Below, piece by piece: positions 38,001-45,345 of a stretch of DNA of 64,000 nt. The notes under the pieces were generated by a model. That model was not told the DNA's origin, did not search any database, and saw only the letters and a list, made by a program, of their open reading frames with translations. How positions within the stretch are numbered: the first letter of the stretch is position 1; the number at the start of each line of letters is the position of its first letter. The stretch lies in assembly GCA_029817715.1 (NCBI GenBank), contig JARUPY010000154.1, forward strand, positions 709,501 through 773,500, given 5' to 3'. The position numbers were made by a program, and so were the translations under genes. Source of the stretch: Melastoma dodecandrum (Eukaryota; Streptophyta; Magnoliopsida; Myrtales; Melastomataceae).

Positions 38001-39768
38001 ACATGAAGCGTTACTGCGAAATAGTACCTGGATCCTAGTTCCTGCCACTTCGGGTCACAGGGTGGTCGGATGTAAATGGGTATTCAAAGTGAAGGTCAAA
38101 TCTGATGGCTCACTAGAGAGGTGTAAAGCCCGTTTGGTTGCCAAGGGATTCCACCAAACGGCAGGGGTGGATTACAACGAAACTTTCAGTCCAGTGGTAC
38201 GCCATCAGACCATACGAGTTGTTCTTGGTTTGGCAGTGTCGTTTGGGTGGCCCCTCCGTCAACTAGATGTACACAACGCTTTCTTACATGGTGATTTGTC
38301 TGAAACGGTATATATGCAACAGCCCCCTGGCTTTGAAGATTCTCACTTTCCTTCTCATGTTTGTCTACTGAGGAAAGCAATATATGGCTTAAAGCAGAGC
38401 CCGCGAGCTTGGTATCTGAAGCTCAGTCACTGCTTAGAGGGGTGGGGGTTCATCAATTCAACGGCTGATCCATCATTGTTCTACAAGCATACTGCAGCCG
38501 GCATTCTCATCCTCTTGGTGTATGTCGACGACATCATTGTTACAGGTTCAGACCCCACTGGCCTCGACGAGCTCCTTCCTCGTCTGCATAAGGAGTTTGC
38601 CCTAAAGGATCTCGGGGAGCTCTCCTATTTTCTTGGTTTCCAGGTTAGTCGACAGCTTGACGGACTACACCTCTGTCAGGAAAAATATGTCAAAGATCTG
38701 CTTGCGAGGGCGGGTATGGTGGACTGTCGACCTGTCCCAACACCTATGGCAACCACTCACAGTCTGTCACGCTATGATGGCGAAGAGCTGGCTGATCCGT
38801 CGGAATATCGAAGTCTTGTAGGGGGTCTCCAATACTGCACCAATAGCAGACCGGATATTTGCTTCGCCGTTAACAAAGTCTGTCAATTTCTGCACCGACC
38901 CACTACTGTACATCTTCAAGCTGTCAAACGGATTCTTCGATACCTGAAGGGTACCATGCATCATGGCACAATATTTACAGCTGCGAAGTCCTTGGAGGTG
39001 TCATGTTTCACCGATGCCGATTGGGCGAGCTGCCCGGATGATCGGAAGAGCACCAGTGGATATTGCATGTTCCTGGGACAGAATTTGATTTCCTGGGCTT
39101 CGCACAAACAGAAAGTGGTGTCTCGATCCAGCACTGAGGCTGAATATCGAGCTCTGGCTGATGGCGTAGCAGAGGTCACGTGGGTACAGAAACTTCTGGC
39201 TGAGCTACACATGATTCCAGACAAGTCTCCGACAGTCCCAGTGGTGTTCTGTGACAACTTGAGTACCATTCAGCTAGCGGCCAATCCGGTCCTTCATGCG
39301 CGCACTAAACATGTTGAAATCGATTTTCATTTTGTCAGAGAGAAAGTCATGAGTGGTTCACTGCAAGTTGTCCATGTGGGATCAGATGGTCAGGTGGCAG
39401 ATCCACTAACCAAGGTGATCTCCACTCAAAAGTTTTTGAGAGCCAAGTCTTGGCTCACAGTCGTAAGTAAGCAGTGCTTTCTCCAATGGAAAGGTGGCAA
39501 CATGTGGGACGATGAGTTCCCAGAACAACAAGGCGATGGAGAGGAATCTGATGCTGGAGATGAAGTTGGGAGTCGTTTTGCGGGGAAGAGTGTAACTGAT
39601 GAGTGGCAGAACGGAGAGAAAGGTGTTGCTTCTGTTTCTGGAGGCGGAGCTATTGTTTCTGGAACTGAAGATGGGGCTCGAATGAATTCTGGAATTGAAG
39701 ATGGAGCTGGAATAGAGGGAGTCGATTTGCGGGGAAGTGTTGGACTGTCTCCAGCAGAATTAGAATGA
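35056..39768 (+). CDS. copia Gag-Pol polyprotein, 1570 aa, uninterrupted
   Basis: Domains in order: UBN2/gag (residues about 35-235); CCHC zinc knuckle CQICFKIGHTALQCYHR (about 309-325); aspartic protease WLFDSGATHHMT (about 394); GAG-pre-integrase WHSRLGHPN (about 568) and CQSC zinc residues; integrase core with HTDLWGPS, LMVDDATRF and NGRVERKNR (about 628-730); reverse transcriptase from VVGCKWVFKVK (about 1000) through LDVHNAFLHGDL to LLVYVDDIIVTG (about 1155); RNase H with CFTDADWA, KSTSGY, SRSSTEAEYRAL and VFCDN (about 1315-1400). No stop or frameshift interrupts it, so it may be autonomous. About 100 residues after RNase H are acidic and Gly-rich, and the stop lies inside the 3' LTR. 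Cytoplasmic VLP assembly and nuclear integration are the family roles. Confidence 0.95.
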   Translation: MAEQMTTPAGSVTHSGGNSMGSSGFSHSPIPASVFASLVKLDEGNFLLWKGQVMAAIVAAGFEDFISGDSSPPAQFLDSEGLLPNPDFKLWQRMDKGVMSLLFSAVTPEILGHIVGCRTASEVWLVLKNRFESISPSRIMNLKVQMQQLRKEGKTMQQYLNNLKSIAEQLMAVGEPVSSRDYLWCMLEGLPGEYDAIVTSIYSRSEQSTVEEAQNLLLNFELRMERRQGLDCSLPQVHLSSLTSGENLRPLVHGPLPPSHKTSSFTHSQPRFPTSNQSSLLGRPPLRPASSEFYPRGSNRPFLRPKPKCQICFKIGHTALQCYHRLNTSYNFSQPQTQPYPPYPPYPKPPYPPQTNFTSYPVSYPHPSPLQSPFFDHSMPHPPINQFPPSTEEWLFDSGATHHMTPLSAGLRNISTHDGNSSVLVGNGAQIPIAHTGDRSLQTESGVLHLLHTLHTPALSQNLLSVSKLCRDNNVFLEFHSNSCFVKDKSSHRILLTGQMHQGLYKFPVPIPPDHTTTLKSSLSAPSSASSSSANTTQSPFPTLSSTSAFPGQVWTATRTSSVDSSTWHSRLGHPNSDTLSRVLRSFTKPVPVHDLPLCQSCVLSKHHSLPFPLSSSHASLPFQLVHTDLWGPSPVQSITGDNYFMLMVDDATRFTWIYFLRTKSQALAAFSQFHAMVRTQYNASIVTVRSDWGGEFRSLHNFLLKQGISHQVSCPYTPQQNGRVERKNRHVVEMGLTLLHHASVPKNFWPYAFHEAVSLINMLPSRVLRFQSPVSLLTHLPPDYSSLRIFGCRCFPLLRPYTTHKLESRSTPCILLGRSASHKGYICFDPSSHKFYVSRHVIFDETTFPFQNIPSSAQPTSRQQSLPIILNSFPISYQPHNLQSPSIGHSPDSHTESITSTAPQPTLAPLPARTTQFPENLHPMITRSKAGIFKPKTYLTSLLSPSQNVPSDTSPAQLPSEPQTITEALSTPHWRAAMRVEHEALLRNSTWILVPATSGHRVVGCKWVFKVKVKSDGSLERCKARLVAKGFHQTAGVDYNETFSPVVRHQTIRVVLGLAVSFGWPLRQLDVHNAFLHGDLSETVYMQQPPGFEDSHFPSHVCLLRKAIYGLKQSPRAWYLKLSHCLEGWGFINSTADPSLFYKHTAAGILILLVYVDDIIVTGSDPTGLDELLPRLHKEFALKDLGELSYFLGFQVSRQLDGLHLCQEKYVKDLLARAGMVDCRPVPTPMATTHSLSRYDGEELADPSEYRSLVGGLQYCTNSRPDICFAVNKVCQFLHRPTTVHLQAVKRILRYLKGTMHHGTIFTAAKSLEVSCFTDADWASCPDDRKSTSGYCMFLGQNLISWASHKQKVVSRSSTEAEYRALADGVAEVTWVQKLLAELHMIPDKSPTVPVVFCDNLSTIQLAANPVLHARTKHVEIDFHFVREKVMSGSLQVVHVGSDGQVADPLTKVISTQKFLRAKSWLTVVSKQCFLQWKGGNMWDDEFPEQQGDGEESDAGDEVGSRFAGKSVTDEWQNGEKGVASVSGGGAIVSGTEDGARMNSGIEDGAGIEGVDLRGSVGLSPAELE

Positions 39769-40044
39769 GGACGGCCCATGCAGACCAGCCCATGCAGTCC
39801 CATGCAAACAATTATCGTAACACCGAAGGAAGGGAGGACAATCTAGTCATTGCACACTAGTTTGTTTAATAAAGCAACGCGGTGTATATGTAAATGGGTC
39901 TGACAATTCTGTTGAGGTATTGGGGTTTTTCCTTGCTAACTGTTTTCTCCTGCTCCTTCTTCTTCTTTCTATCTTCTTCTTCTTCTTCTTCCTTTCTTCT
40001 TCTTCTTCTTCTTTCCTTCGTCTTCCCATAACCTACATTCTTCA
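39738..40044 (+). repeat. 3' LTR of the copia element
   Basis: 307 bases, starting TGTTGGACTG and ending TTCA, followed by the host sequence GCGGC. The first 31 bases are also coding for the polyprotein's last residues. One G is missing and one CTT is extra relative to the 5' LTR. Confidence 0.93.
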
Positions 40045-40851
40045 GCGGCACACTTATGATCCCGATCTTCCTTGCCCCTAGCTCTATCAGTTGCTGTAAC
40101 GAAGAATTAAAACTTTTTAACTGAAGCCGGGGACAAACAATAAAACTGTGATCTCAAACTGACTCGCACGAAAGATCACCTCCAGAAGTTGCGGGTATTT
40201 AGATTCCAAGGCCGATATGAATTCATCTGTGGGCACATTGCTCTTTGAAAGGCGGTGGTCGAATATGTCGTTGCTTCCCGTGCTGACAAAGAACAAACTA
40301 TTGGCGAGGAAATCACTGGCAGCGTCATGTCCCATGAAGTCGACCAGGGTGGCCTGGATGGCCCTGCACTGATTTATCTGTTCCCGGAGAGTGACTACGT
40401 TCTGGTAGTTACGTTTTGTGTTTCCTCCTGTTTTGTCGAGAATCCCGGACCCGCCCGAGGCGAAGTTCATGCCGATCGTGCTGTATTTCTTCATCGAGGA
40501 AGTGGTGTCTACGGAGAAATAAGGCGGGGGACTTCTCTTAAGTCCTGTCAGAATCGCTGTTTTTTAACAATGAGAGAATATCAGTCAGTAATCGCGAGGA
40601 TGACACATACCGATATAATCAGCCGTGTTGAGGCCGTTGCTGAACCGCCCCGTCCATCCCAACTCCGGGGAGTCAACGCCATAATAAGAGAAGTTGGCCC
40701 TGAACTGGCTGCCCGGCAGAAAGCTATTAGTCCCCACATCCGCAGTCGAGTCCCTGAATAAGTAGACCGCACGCTTCTTCTCTGCAGTCGCCGAGCACTC
40801 AACTCCGACCAGTGCAAGCACCATAATTCCCACGACCATTCTCCACACCAT

Positions 40852-42050
40852 GATCAAGACCGAACGGCGGGTGAATGGTGCCTCACAGCGTCGATCCCCC
40901 AAGAATTTATACACCTAGTCATAGGAACCTCGAGTCTCAGCTCGGCGGACACATCTAAAGCAAACAAAGGACAGTTCCCTAGTACCTGTCCACAAGGTTT
41001 AACACGAACGTTTCCGCCTTGGCTCGATATGGCATTTCCCGCGGCGGAGATTTTTGGCGACCGATGCACGGATATTACGTTAGAACGCCTCCTGCAATGT
41101 CTTCAACGGATGCTGGCAGTTTATTTCTTCGTATATTTCGGAGCAACACGTAGAGCTACCGATTAAATCGACAGGACTCTGGGCCTCGGGTGGCTCGACG
41201 CTGAGGCTGAGAAACTGAGGCGCAAGGAAGATCAAACCGCGCGGAGAATCGACCAAAGGCAAGCGGGGGGATCCAGGATTTGTATATTCGATGGACTACT
41301 AACCGCGTCCCGTGTCTAGAGTTTGTGAGCTTTGTCCCCCCAATGCGCTCCAATTACGTTACGTAAGTTTGAATATTCGTTGGTCTTCTATGTTGCATAA
41401 GCTCGTAGAAGTGTTGCGTGTTGGGGAGGTTGGCCCGGTTCGAGTTTTATCGGACGATGAGTTCCGCCACGGAAGTTTGTTCTCAGATCGTAGTTGGTTG
41501 ACCGACCCATCAGGTTGCCGGCCGAACTTTCTTGTCGTCTGGAAATAGTTTCAGAGACAATGGCAAATGCCATTGAAAAGATTGTCACAAGTTGGAGGGT
41601 TTGAGAACTCCCGGAGGGGGGCCTACTTGAATTTCTGTATCGACGGTGATGCTGGATTATACCCACCCACCTCGACCCTTCATGTTCCTGAAATTCAGGC
41701 AAACTGGGCACTGATTCTCTCCAAACACTAGTACATGGCTTTGCAATGCGTAGCACCAAGTTGGCGGGTCGACTATGCTGAACTCGTTTCACAACCATTG
41801 AATTTTCGAGTAGGCCCGGTCAGGTTGCTGAATTAATATCAGCAAGTCAGAGCAAAGACGAATCATTTCCAACTTGCTTATAGGCCGATGCGTGGTCCAA
41901 ACCTTCTGTGGAGCCACAGGCAGAGAGGAGGGCCGTGTCTCGGCAGCATTCTGCTCACCGGACAATCCATCATTGCCGGCGAGAGATTTTCCCAGACACT
42001 TGCACATGCCTTGAGACAACTACAGGTGTCCCGCTTAACCCAGAAGAACC
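40852..42050. other. intergenic between GDSL remnant and SAUR; no gene seen
   Basis: About 1.2 kb without recognisable coding. A 136-codon minus frame (41388-41798) has no identifiable family and mixed composition, so it is not called. The two ends are the promoters of the outward-facing genes. Confidence 0.45.
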
Positions 42051-42053
42051 TGT

Positions 42054-42060
42054 TATAAAA
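42054..42060 (+). promoter_or_regulatory. TATA box of the SAUR gene
   Basis: TATAAAA in the context TGTTATAAAACTC, 78 bases before the SAUR ATG, the expected distance for a short plant 5'UTR. Confidence 0.6.
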
Positions 42061-42137
42061 CTCAACCGGGGCAAATTCTCCAGATCATCTGAAAACTGAA
42101 GCCCTCAAGGAAAACTTCCCTCTTTTCTCGAGACGAG

Positions 42138-42518
42138 ATGATAAGCAGCAAGAAGATCTTGCAGCTGGTCACGAAGTGGAGAATGGCAGCGGCAATGGAG
42201 AGGAAAAGAGTCTCGTTTCGTAGGAGTGGCAGCAGGAGATGTTTGAGCAACTTGTCGACCAGAGCAGTGGTCGCACAAAAGGGCCATTTCGCAGTTTACA
42301 CGATGGATGGAAGAAGGTTTGAGGTTCCCCTGTCATATCTCGGCAACGGAGCCATCAGAGAACTATTCACAGTAGCAGAAGAAGAATTTGGGATCCCAAG
42401 TGCAGGTCCGATTGTACTTCCCATAAAAGCATTGTCCATGGAGTACATAATCTCGTTGATCAGACAAGGCTTTGCTTCAGAGCTGGAGAAGGCCTTGTCC
42501 GAGTCCATGAACAGATGA
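42138..42518 (+). CDS. SAUR (small auxin up RNA) protein, intronless
   Basis: 126 residues. Seen: the basic N-terminus MISSKKILQLVTKWRMAAAM; the SAUR core KGHFAVYTMDGRRFEVPLSYL, IRELFTVAEEEFGIPSAGPIVLP; and an amphipathic C-terminal helix MEYIISLIRQGFASELEKAL. This is the SAUR61-68 style with a long C-terminus. Known: SAURs bind and inhibit clade D PP2Cs, so H+-ATPases stay phosphorylated and cells expand. A clade D PP2C happens to lie 33 kb away in this window, which is probably coincidence. Genes of this group usually occur in tandem clusters; only one copy is visible here. Confidence 0.93.
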   Translation: MISSKKILQLVTKWRMAAAMERKRVSFRRSGSRRCLSNLSTRAVVAQKGHFAVYTMDGRRFEVPLSYLGNGAIRELFTVAEEEFGIPSAGPIVLPIKALSMEYIISLIRQGFASELEKALSESMNR

Positions 42519-42865
42519 AGCTGCTATCTTCGTGCAGAAGAGGCACAAGCATGTGCACAACTTTTGTGCACGTAGACCAGAATTTTGTAATAGGTCGAAG
42601 TTTTGTAGATAGGCCACAATGGTTGGATTTCTAATTCGATCAGTATCATGAGTACAACAAAGAGCCCGGAAACAAACATGTTGCGCCTTCATATATCTCG
42701 CTAATATTGCAATTCGAAAACAAGAGAACTACTTCTCAGGTCCCAAATTGGGTAAACTATTGGCATATGTGAACAGCAATAAAAATCTAAAGATCAATCA
42801 TCAAAGAATAGAAGATGTTGCAAAGGCATTTAGACATGAGAATACAGAACTTACAGTCACCTCAG
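42519..42865. other. 3' region between SAUR and PHT4;6-like genes
   Basis: Convergent 3'UTR sequence of two genes, AT-rich. Nothing else seen. Confidence 0.5.
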
Positions 42866-44191
42866 TCAAAAAATCCGCTCCCCAGTTGAGAACAGAATGA
42901 ACACCGCCGAACTGAAAACACAAAGTAGGCCCGGTATCAAGAAGACGTGCTTCCAGCTTTCCGGGGTCGAAAGATCCCCATAACTTGATTTAGCAGCTTC
43001 TAGTATCTGACCAGTCATTTCGACCCCTATGATGCCAGCTAGAGTGCCTGCTGTGTTTGAAACTCCCATCACTATCCCCGCATACCTCGGGGCAATATCC
43101 ATATGGTTAACAGCAAAGCCGGCTCTGCCGAGGGCTAAGAATCCCAGTGCCACAGAAGAACAAAAGACAGCACCCCCAGATGATCTGAAGATCGGAAGAG
43201 CTACCAGGGCAACTGACGAAACAAGGAAGCCTACAGTGTTTAGGAACTTCCTGGTTGAAGTTACAGTGAGAATCTTCCTAGTGATTAAGTGATCTGCAAC
43301 CACCCCGCCAATATTCGAGAAGATGAACATGTTGAAATACGGCATCATCTTCGATGTACCCATATCCTGAAGACTAAGCTGCAGGCCAAGTTCAAAGTAT
43401 GTTGGGAGCCAATTCATCAGTACATACAAAGCATAATGGAACGTGAAGTTGTTGACAACAATAGCCCAGACAGGCAAGCTGAACAAGATCTTCTTCCAAG
43501 GGATGGAAACGGGTTTTGCAGAACTTCCCCCATTCTCCACTTTGACCTTCTGGTTCTTTCTAAGTGGTAAAAGGGTCTCCCCAAACCCGGCTGCAGTGGC
43601 CTTAGGGTGCTCGGATTTTGGTGGGTCGCCAGCATATCTTATCCAAAGTAAAGACCACATAACACCTAATGCTGCTTCCACGATAAAAACGGACTGTGGT
43701 CCTTTGAACTTCACCAGGCTCGGGAGTACTAGCATTCCAGCAGCCGCCCCAAGGTACATTCCAGATGTGGTAACTGAAACTGACCTAGACCTTTCGTGGG
43801 GCGGAACCCACTGAGCCAGAACAGTATGGATTGAAGGGAAGATGAAACCCTGTGCCACACCGACGAGTAACCGCGCTACAACCAATACAACGACCCTATT
43901 GGGATCCAAAGGAAGAAATGCACAAGTCAACGACCATAGTACAAAAGAGAGGAGGAGAACCCGTCTTCCCCCGATCTTCTGAGCAGCCCACCCTCCGGGC
44001 ACCTGGGAACAGGCATAGCCATAATAGAATGTCGACAATATCGTGCCTTTACTCGATTGATTTACTCCTGCAGCATCTGCCGCAATTGTGTAAGCAATAG
44101 AAAATCCAACACGCTCTATATAACAGACACAGGTCGAGATGAACGTCAAAAGGACAAGGACATAGCGCTTTGGAATTCCCGCTGCCCTCAT
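42866..44191 (-). CDS. PHT4;6: PHT4;6-like anion/phosphate transporter (MFS, intronless)
   Basis: 441 residues with about 12 predicted transmembrane helices. Seen: RYVLVLLTFISTCVCYIERVGF at the first helix; YGYACSQVPGGWAAQKIGGR and GVAQGFIFPSIHTVLAQWVP (MFS signature loops); WVPPHERSRSVSV; NNFTFHYALYVLMNWLPTYFE; GRAGFAVNHMDIAPRYAGI; ending FILFSTGERIF. The family (SLC17-type) is Na+- or H+-dependent. Arabidopsis PHT4;6 exports phosphate from the Golgi lumen, where it is released by glycosylation. Length (432 in Arabidopsis) and lack of introns both match. The central loop (residues about 205-240, PKATAAGFG to PVSIPWKKI) is the variable part. Confidence 0.95.
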   Translation of the reverse strand: MRAAGIPKRYVLVLLTFISTCVCYIERVGFSIAYTIAADAAGVNQSSKGTILSTFYYGYACSQVPGGWAAQKIGGRRVLLLSFVLWSLTCAFLPLDPNRVVVLVVARLLVGVAQGFIFPSIHTVLAQWVPPHERSRSVSVTTSGMYLGAAAGMLVLPSLVKFKGPQSVFIVEAALGVMWSLLWIRYAGDPPKSEHPKATAAGFGETLLPLRKNQKVKVENGGSSAKPVSIPWKKILFSLPVWAIVVNNFTFHYALYVLMNWLPTYFELGLQLSLQDMGTSKMMPYFNMFIFSNIGGVVADHLITRKILTVTSTRKFLNTVGFLVSSVALVALPIFRSSGGAVFCSSVALGFLALGRAGFAVNHMDIAPRYAGIVMGVSNTAGTLAGIIGVEMTGQILEAAKSSYGDLSTPESWKHVFLIPGLLCVFSSAVFILFSTGERIF

Positions 44192-45345
44192 CCTGGGTTA
44201 ACAAACTGTATGTTGCATGATTTATCTACATGTGCCTCTGATCATCATCAACACAACCTTCGGTTCAGTAGCTACAGTCAGGTGGTTTCAGGAAAGATAG
44301 TTCCAACAATGTGCTCAAATGGGATTTTACTGCAGCAATGTTTCGATCACATTAGGAACAGCAAAAGGACCAGGTCAACGGAAACAGCAAACGACATGCG
44401 ATCCATGCAGAAGCTTTTAAACCCAATCAGCAAATGAACTAACTATCCAATCAAGAACAGCGGGGCTCGCGTCGCAAATCGGTCATTCCAGGTTCCCGAA
44501 ACATAGCTTAACAGCAAGTGGAAAGGCAATAGCAGCCCCAGAACTAGTTCATATTCCGACATCAGCTCTAAGGGGAGACAAACTTCGACTGCGAAGTTGC
44601 AACCTTTCCCAAGAAACAAATCAACCATATCCCCAAATCTCAATCCAAACACCGCCTCAACCCTAACCCCACAACTAACAATCACGAGAACCCAATACCC
44701 ACATTGCAAATCCTTCCTTCGAATTATTTAAAAAATAAAAAATAAAAATTACCCGAATCAGAAAGTAAGATGCTCAGGAGGACCCAAAAGCCCATCCCTC
44801 TGCTACCCCAAAAAGTCAACGAAGACGACGGGAAGGCCGGATCTTTACTGGGTTTTAATAATAATTCGGGTCAACCTATCTCAAAAAATCAACAACAACA
44901 ACAACTCGGGTTTGGAATCGGAATTCACGCGACCGGAAACTAGACAGATGGGAGTTCCCTTCCTGGCTGTGATTGGTCGCCGCGGTTCAATCGGCATGGT
45001 GATTTGGAATTTGGGCCCGGCCCATTAAAGCCTTTCTAAATATTGGGCCTACACCGGGCCACGACTGTTGGCCCATCAAAGTGTTAAAATATAACTCACT
45101 CTGCGAGTTGTCGTACTATATATATATATTTGTTTTCGGAAGAGTTAAGAGTGAGTTAGAAATGGGAAAATATAATTAAATAGAATAAAGAAAAAGGAAT
45201 TATTTCTTTCTTCTTTTGGACGGCCCAAAAGAACAAAATCCCAAAAAGAAAACTTAAAAAGAAAAAAAGAAAAAGATGGAAAGAGACTGAGGAGATAAAA
45301 AAAAGGGGGAAAAAAGAAGGGAAAAGAATTTGTCACAGCCAAGTG
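44192..45345. promoter_or_regulatory. divergent promoter region, PHT4;6-like / bromodomain gene
   Basis: The two flanking genes face outward. A cluster of site II-type motifs lies at about 45014-45077 (TGGGCCCGGCCCAT, TTGGGCC, GGGCCAC, TGGCCCAT), about 270-330 bases before the bromodomain ATG. A (TA)n tract follows at 45118-45130. The 44200-44750 stretch is likely the transporter's 5'UTR/promoter. Confidence 0.45.

Larger units (their letters stand above)
34711..40044 (+). mobile_element. Ty1/copia LTR retrotransposon, structurally complete
   Basis: LTRs at 34711-35015 and 39738-40044, each beginning TGTTGG and ending TTCA. A primer-binding site TGGTATCAGAGC (initiator tRNA-Met type) starts at 35016. 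A single gag-pol frame spans 35056-39768. A purine-rich GCGGGGAAG directly precedes the 3' LTR. The host duplication is about 4-5 bp (GCGGC on the right, GCGG|G on the left). By eye the LTRs differ at 7 substitutions plus a 1-base and a 3-base indel over about 305 bases. That is about 2% divergence, so insertion is fairly recent. Size and layout resemble the RE1/Ale-type copia group. Confidence 0.95.
34202..40851 (-). pseudogene. GDSL esterase/lipase gene, split by a copia retrotransposon
   Basis: Host segments at 40045-40851 and 34202-34710, with the element between. 5' part: start ATG 40851, signal peptide (VVGIMVLALVGVECSATA), block I YLFRDSTADVGTN, GRFSNGLNTADYIG, then SPPPYFSVDTTSS, GMNFASGGSGILD (block II Gly), FFVSTGSNDIFD (block III GxND) and LIELGARKIGIISVP. 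The element interrupts the following VP|QIGCCP. 3' part: GCCPSQRIMNQTGGCLDEIN, AVFNETKTACCGN, YLFWDSFHPT (block V Asp/His) to APAA and stop at 34202. A further intron (donor in GGCTCCACT|GTGAG near 34500) is present. Apart from the insertion the frame is open. In block I the usual FGDS is FRDS: the Gly before the catalytic Asp-Ser is Arg. Known role of the family: secreted acyl-ester hydrolases. Confidence 0.85.

Noticed and set aside
35094..39269. Minus-strand frames within the copia element (for example 35094-35552)
   Set aside because: Antisense shadows of the long Gag-Pol frame; no gene-like features.
41388..41798. 136-codon minus frame upstream of the SAUR gene
   Set aside because: No recognisable domain, no conserved motifs and no supporting promoter or splice context.
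44443..44709. 88-codon minus frame upstream of the PHT4;6-like gene
   Set aside because: No family resemblance; lies in the presumed 5'UTR/promoter.
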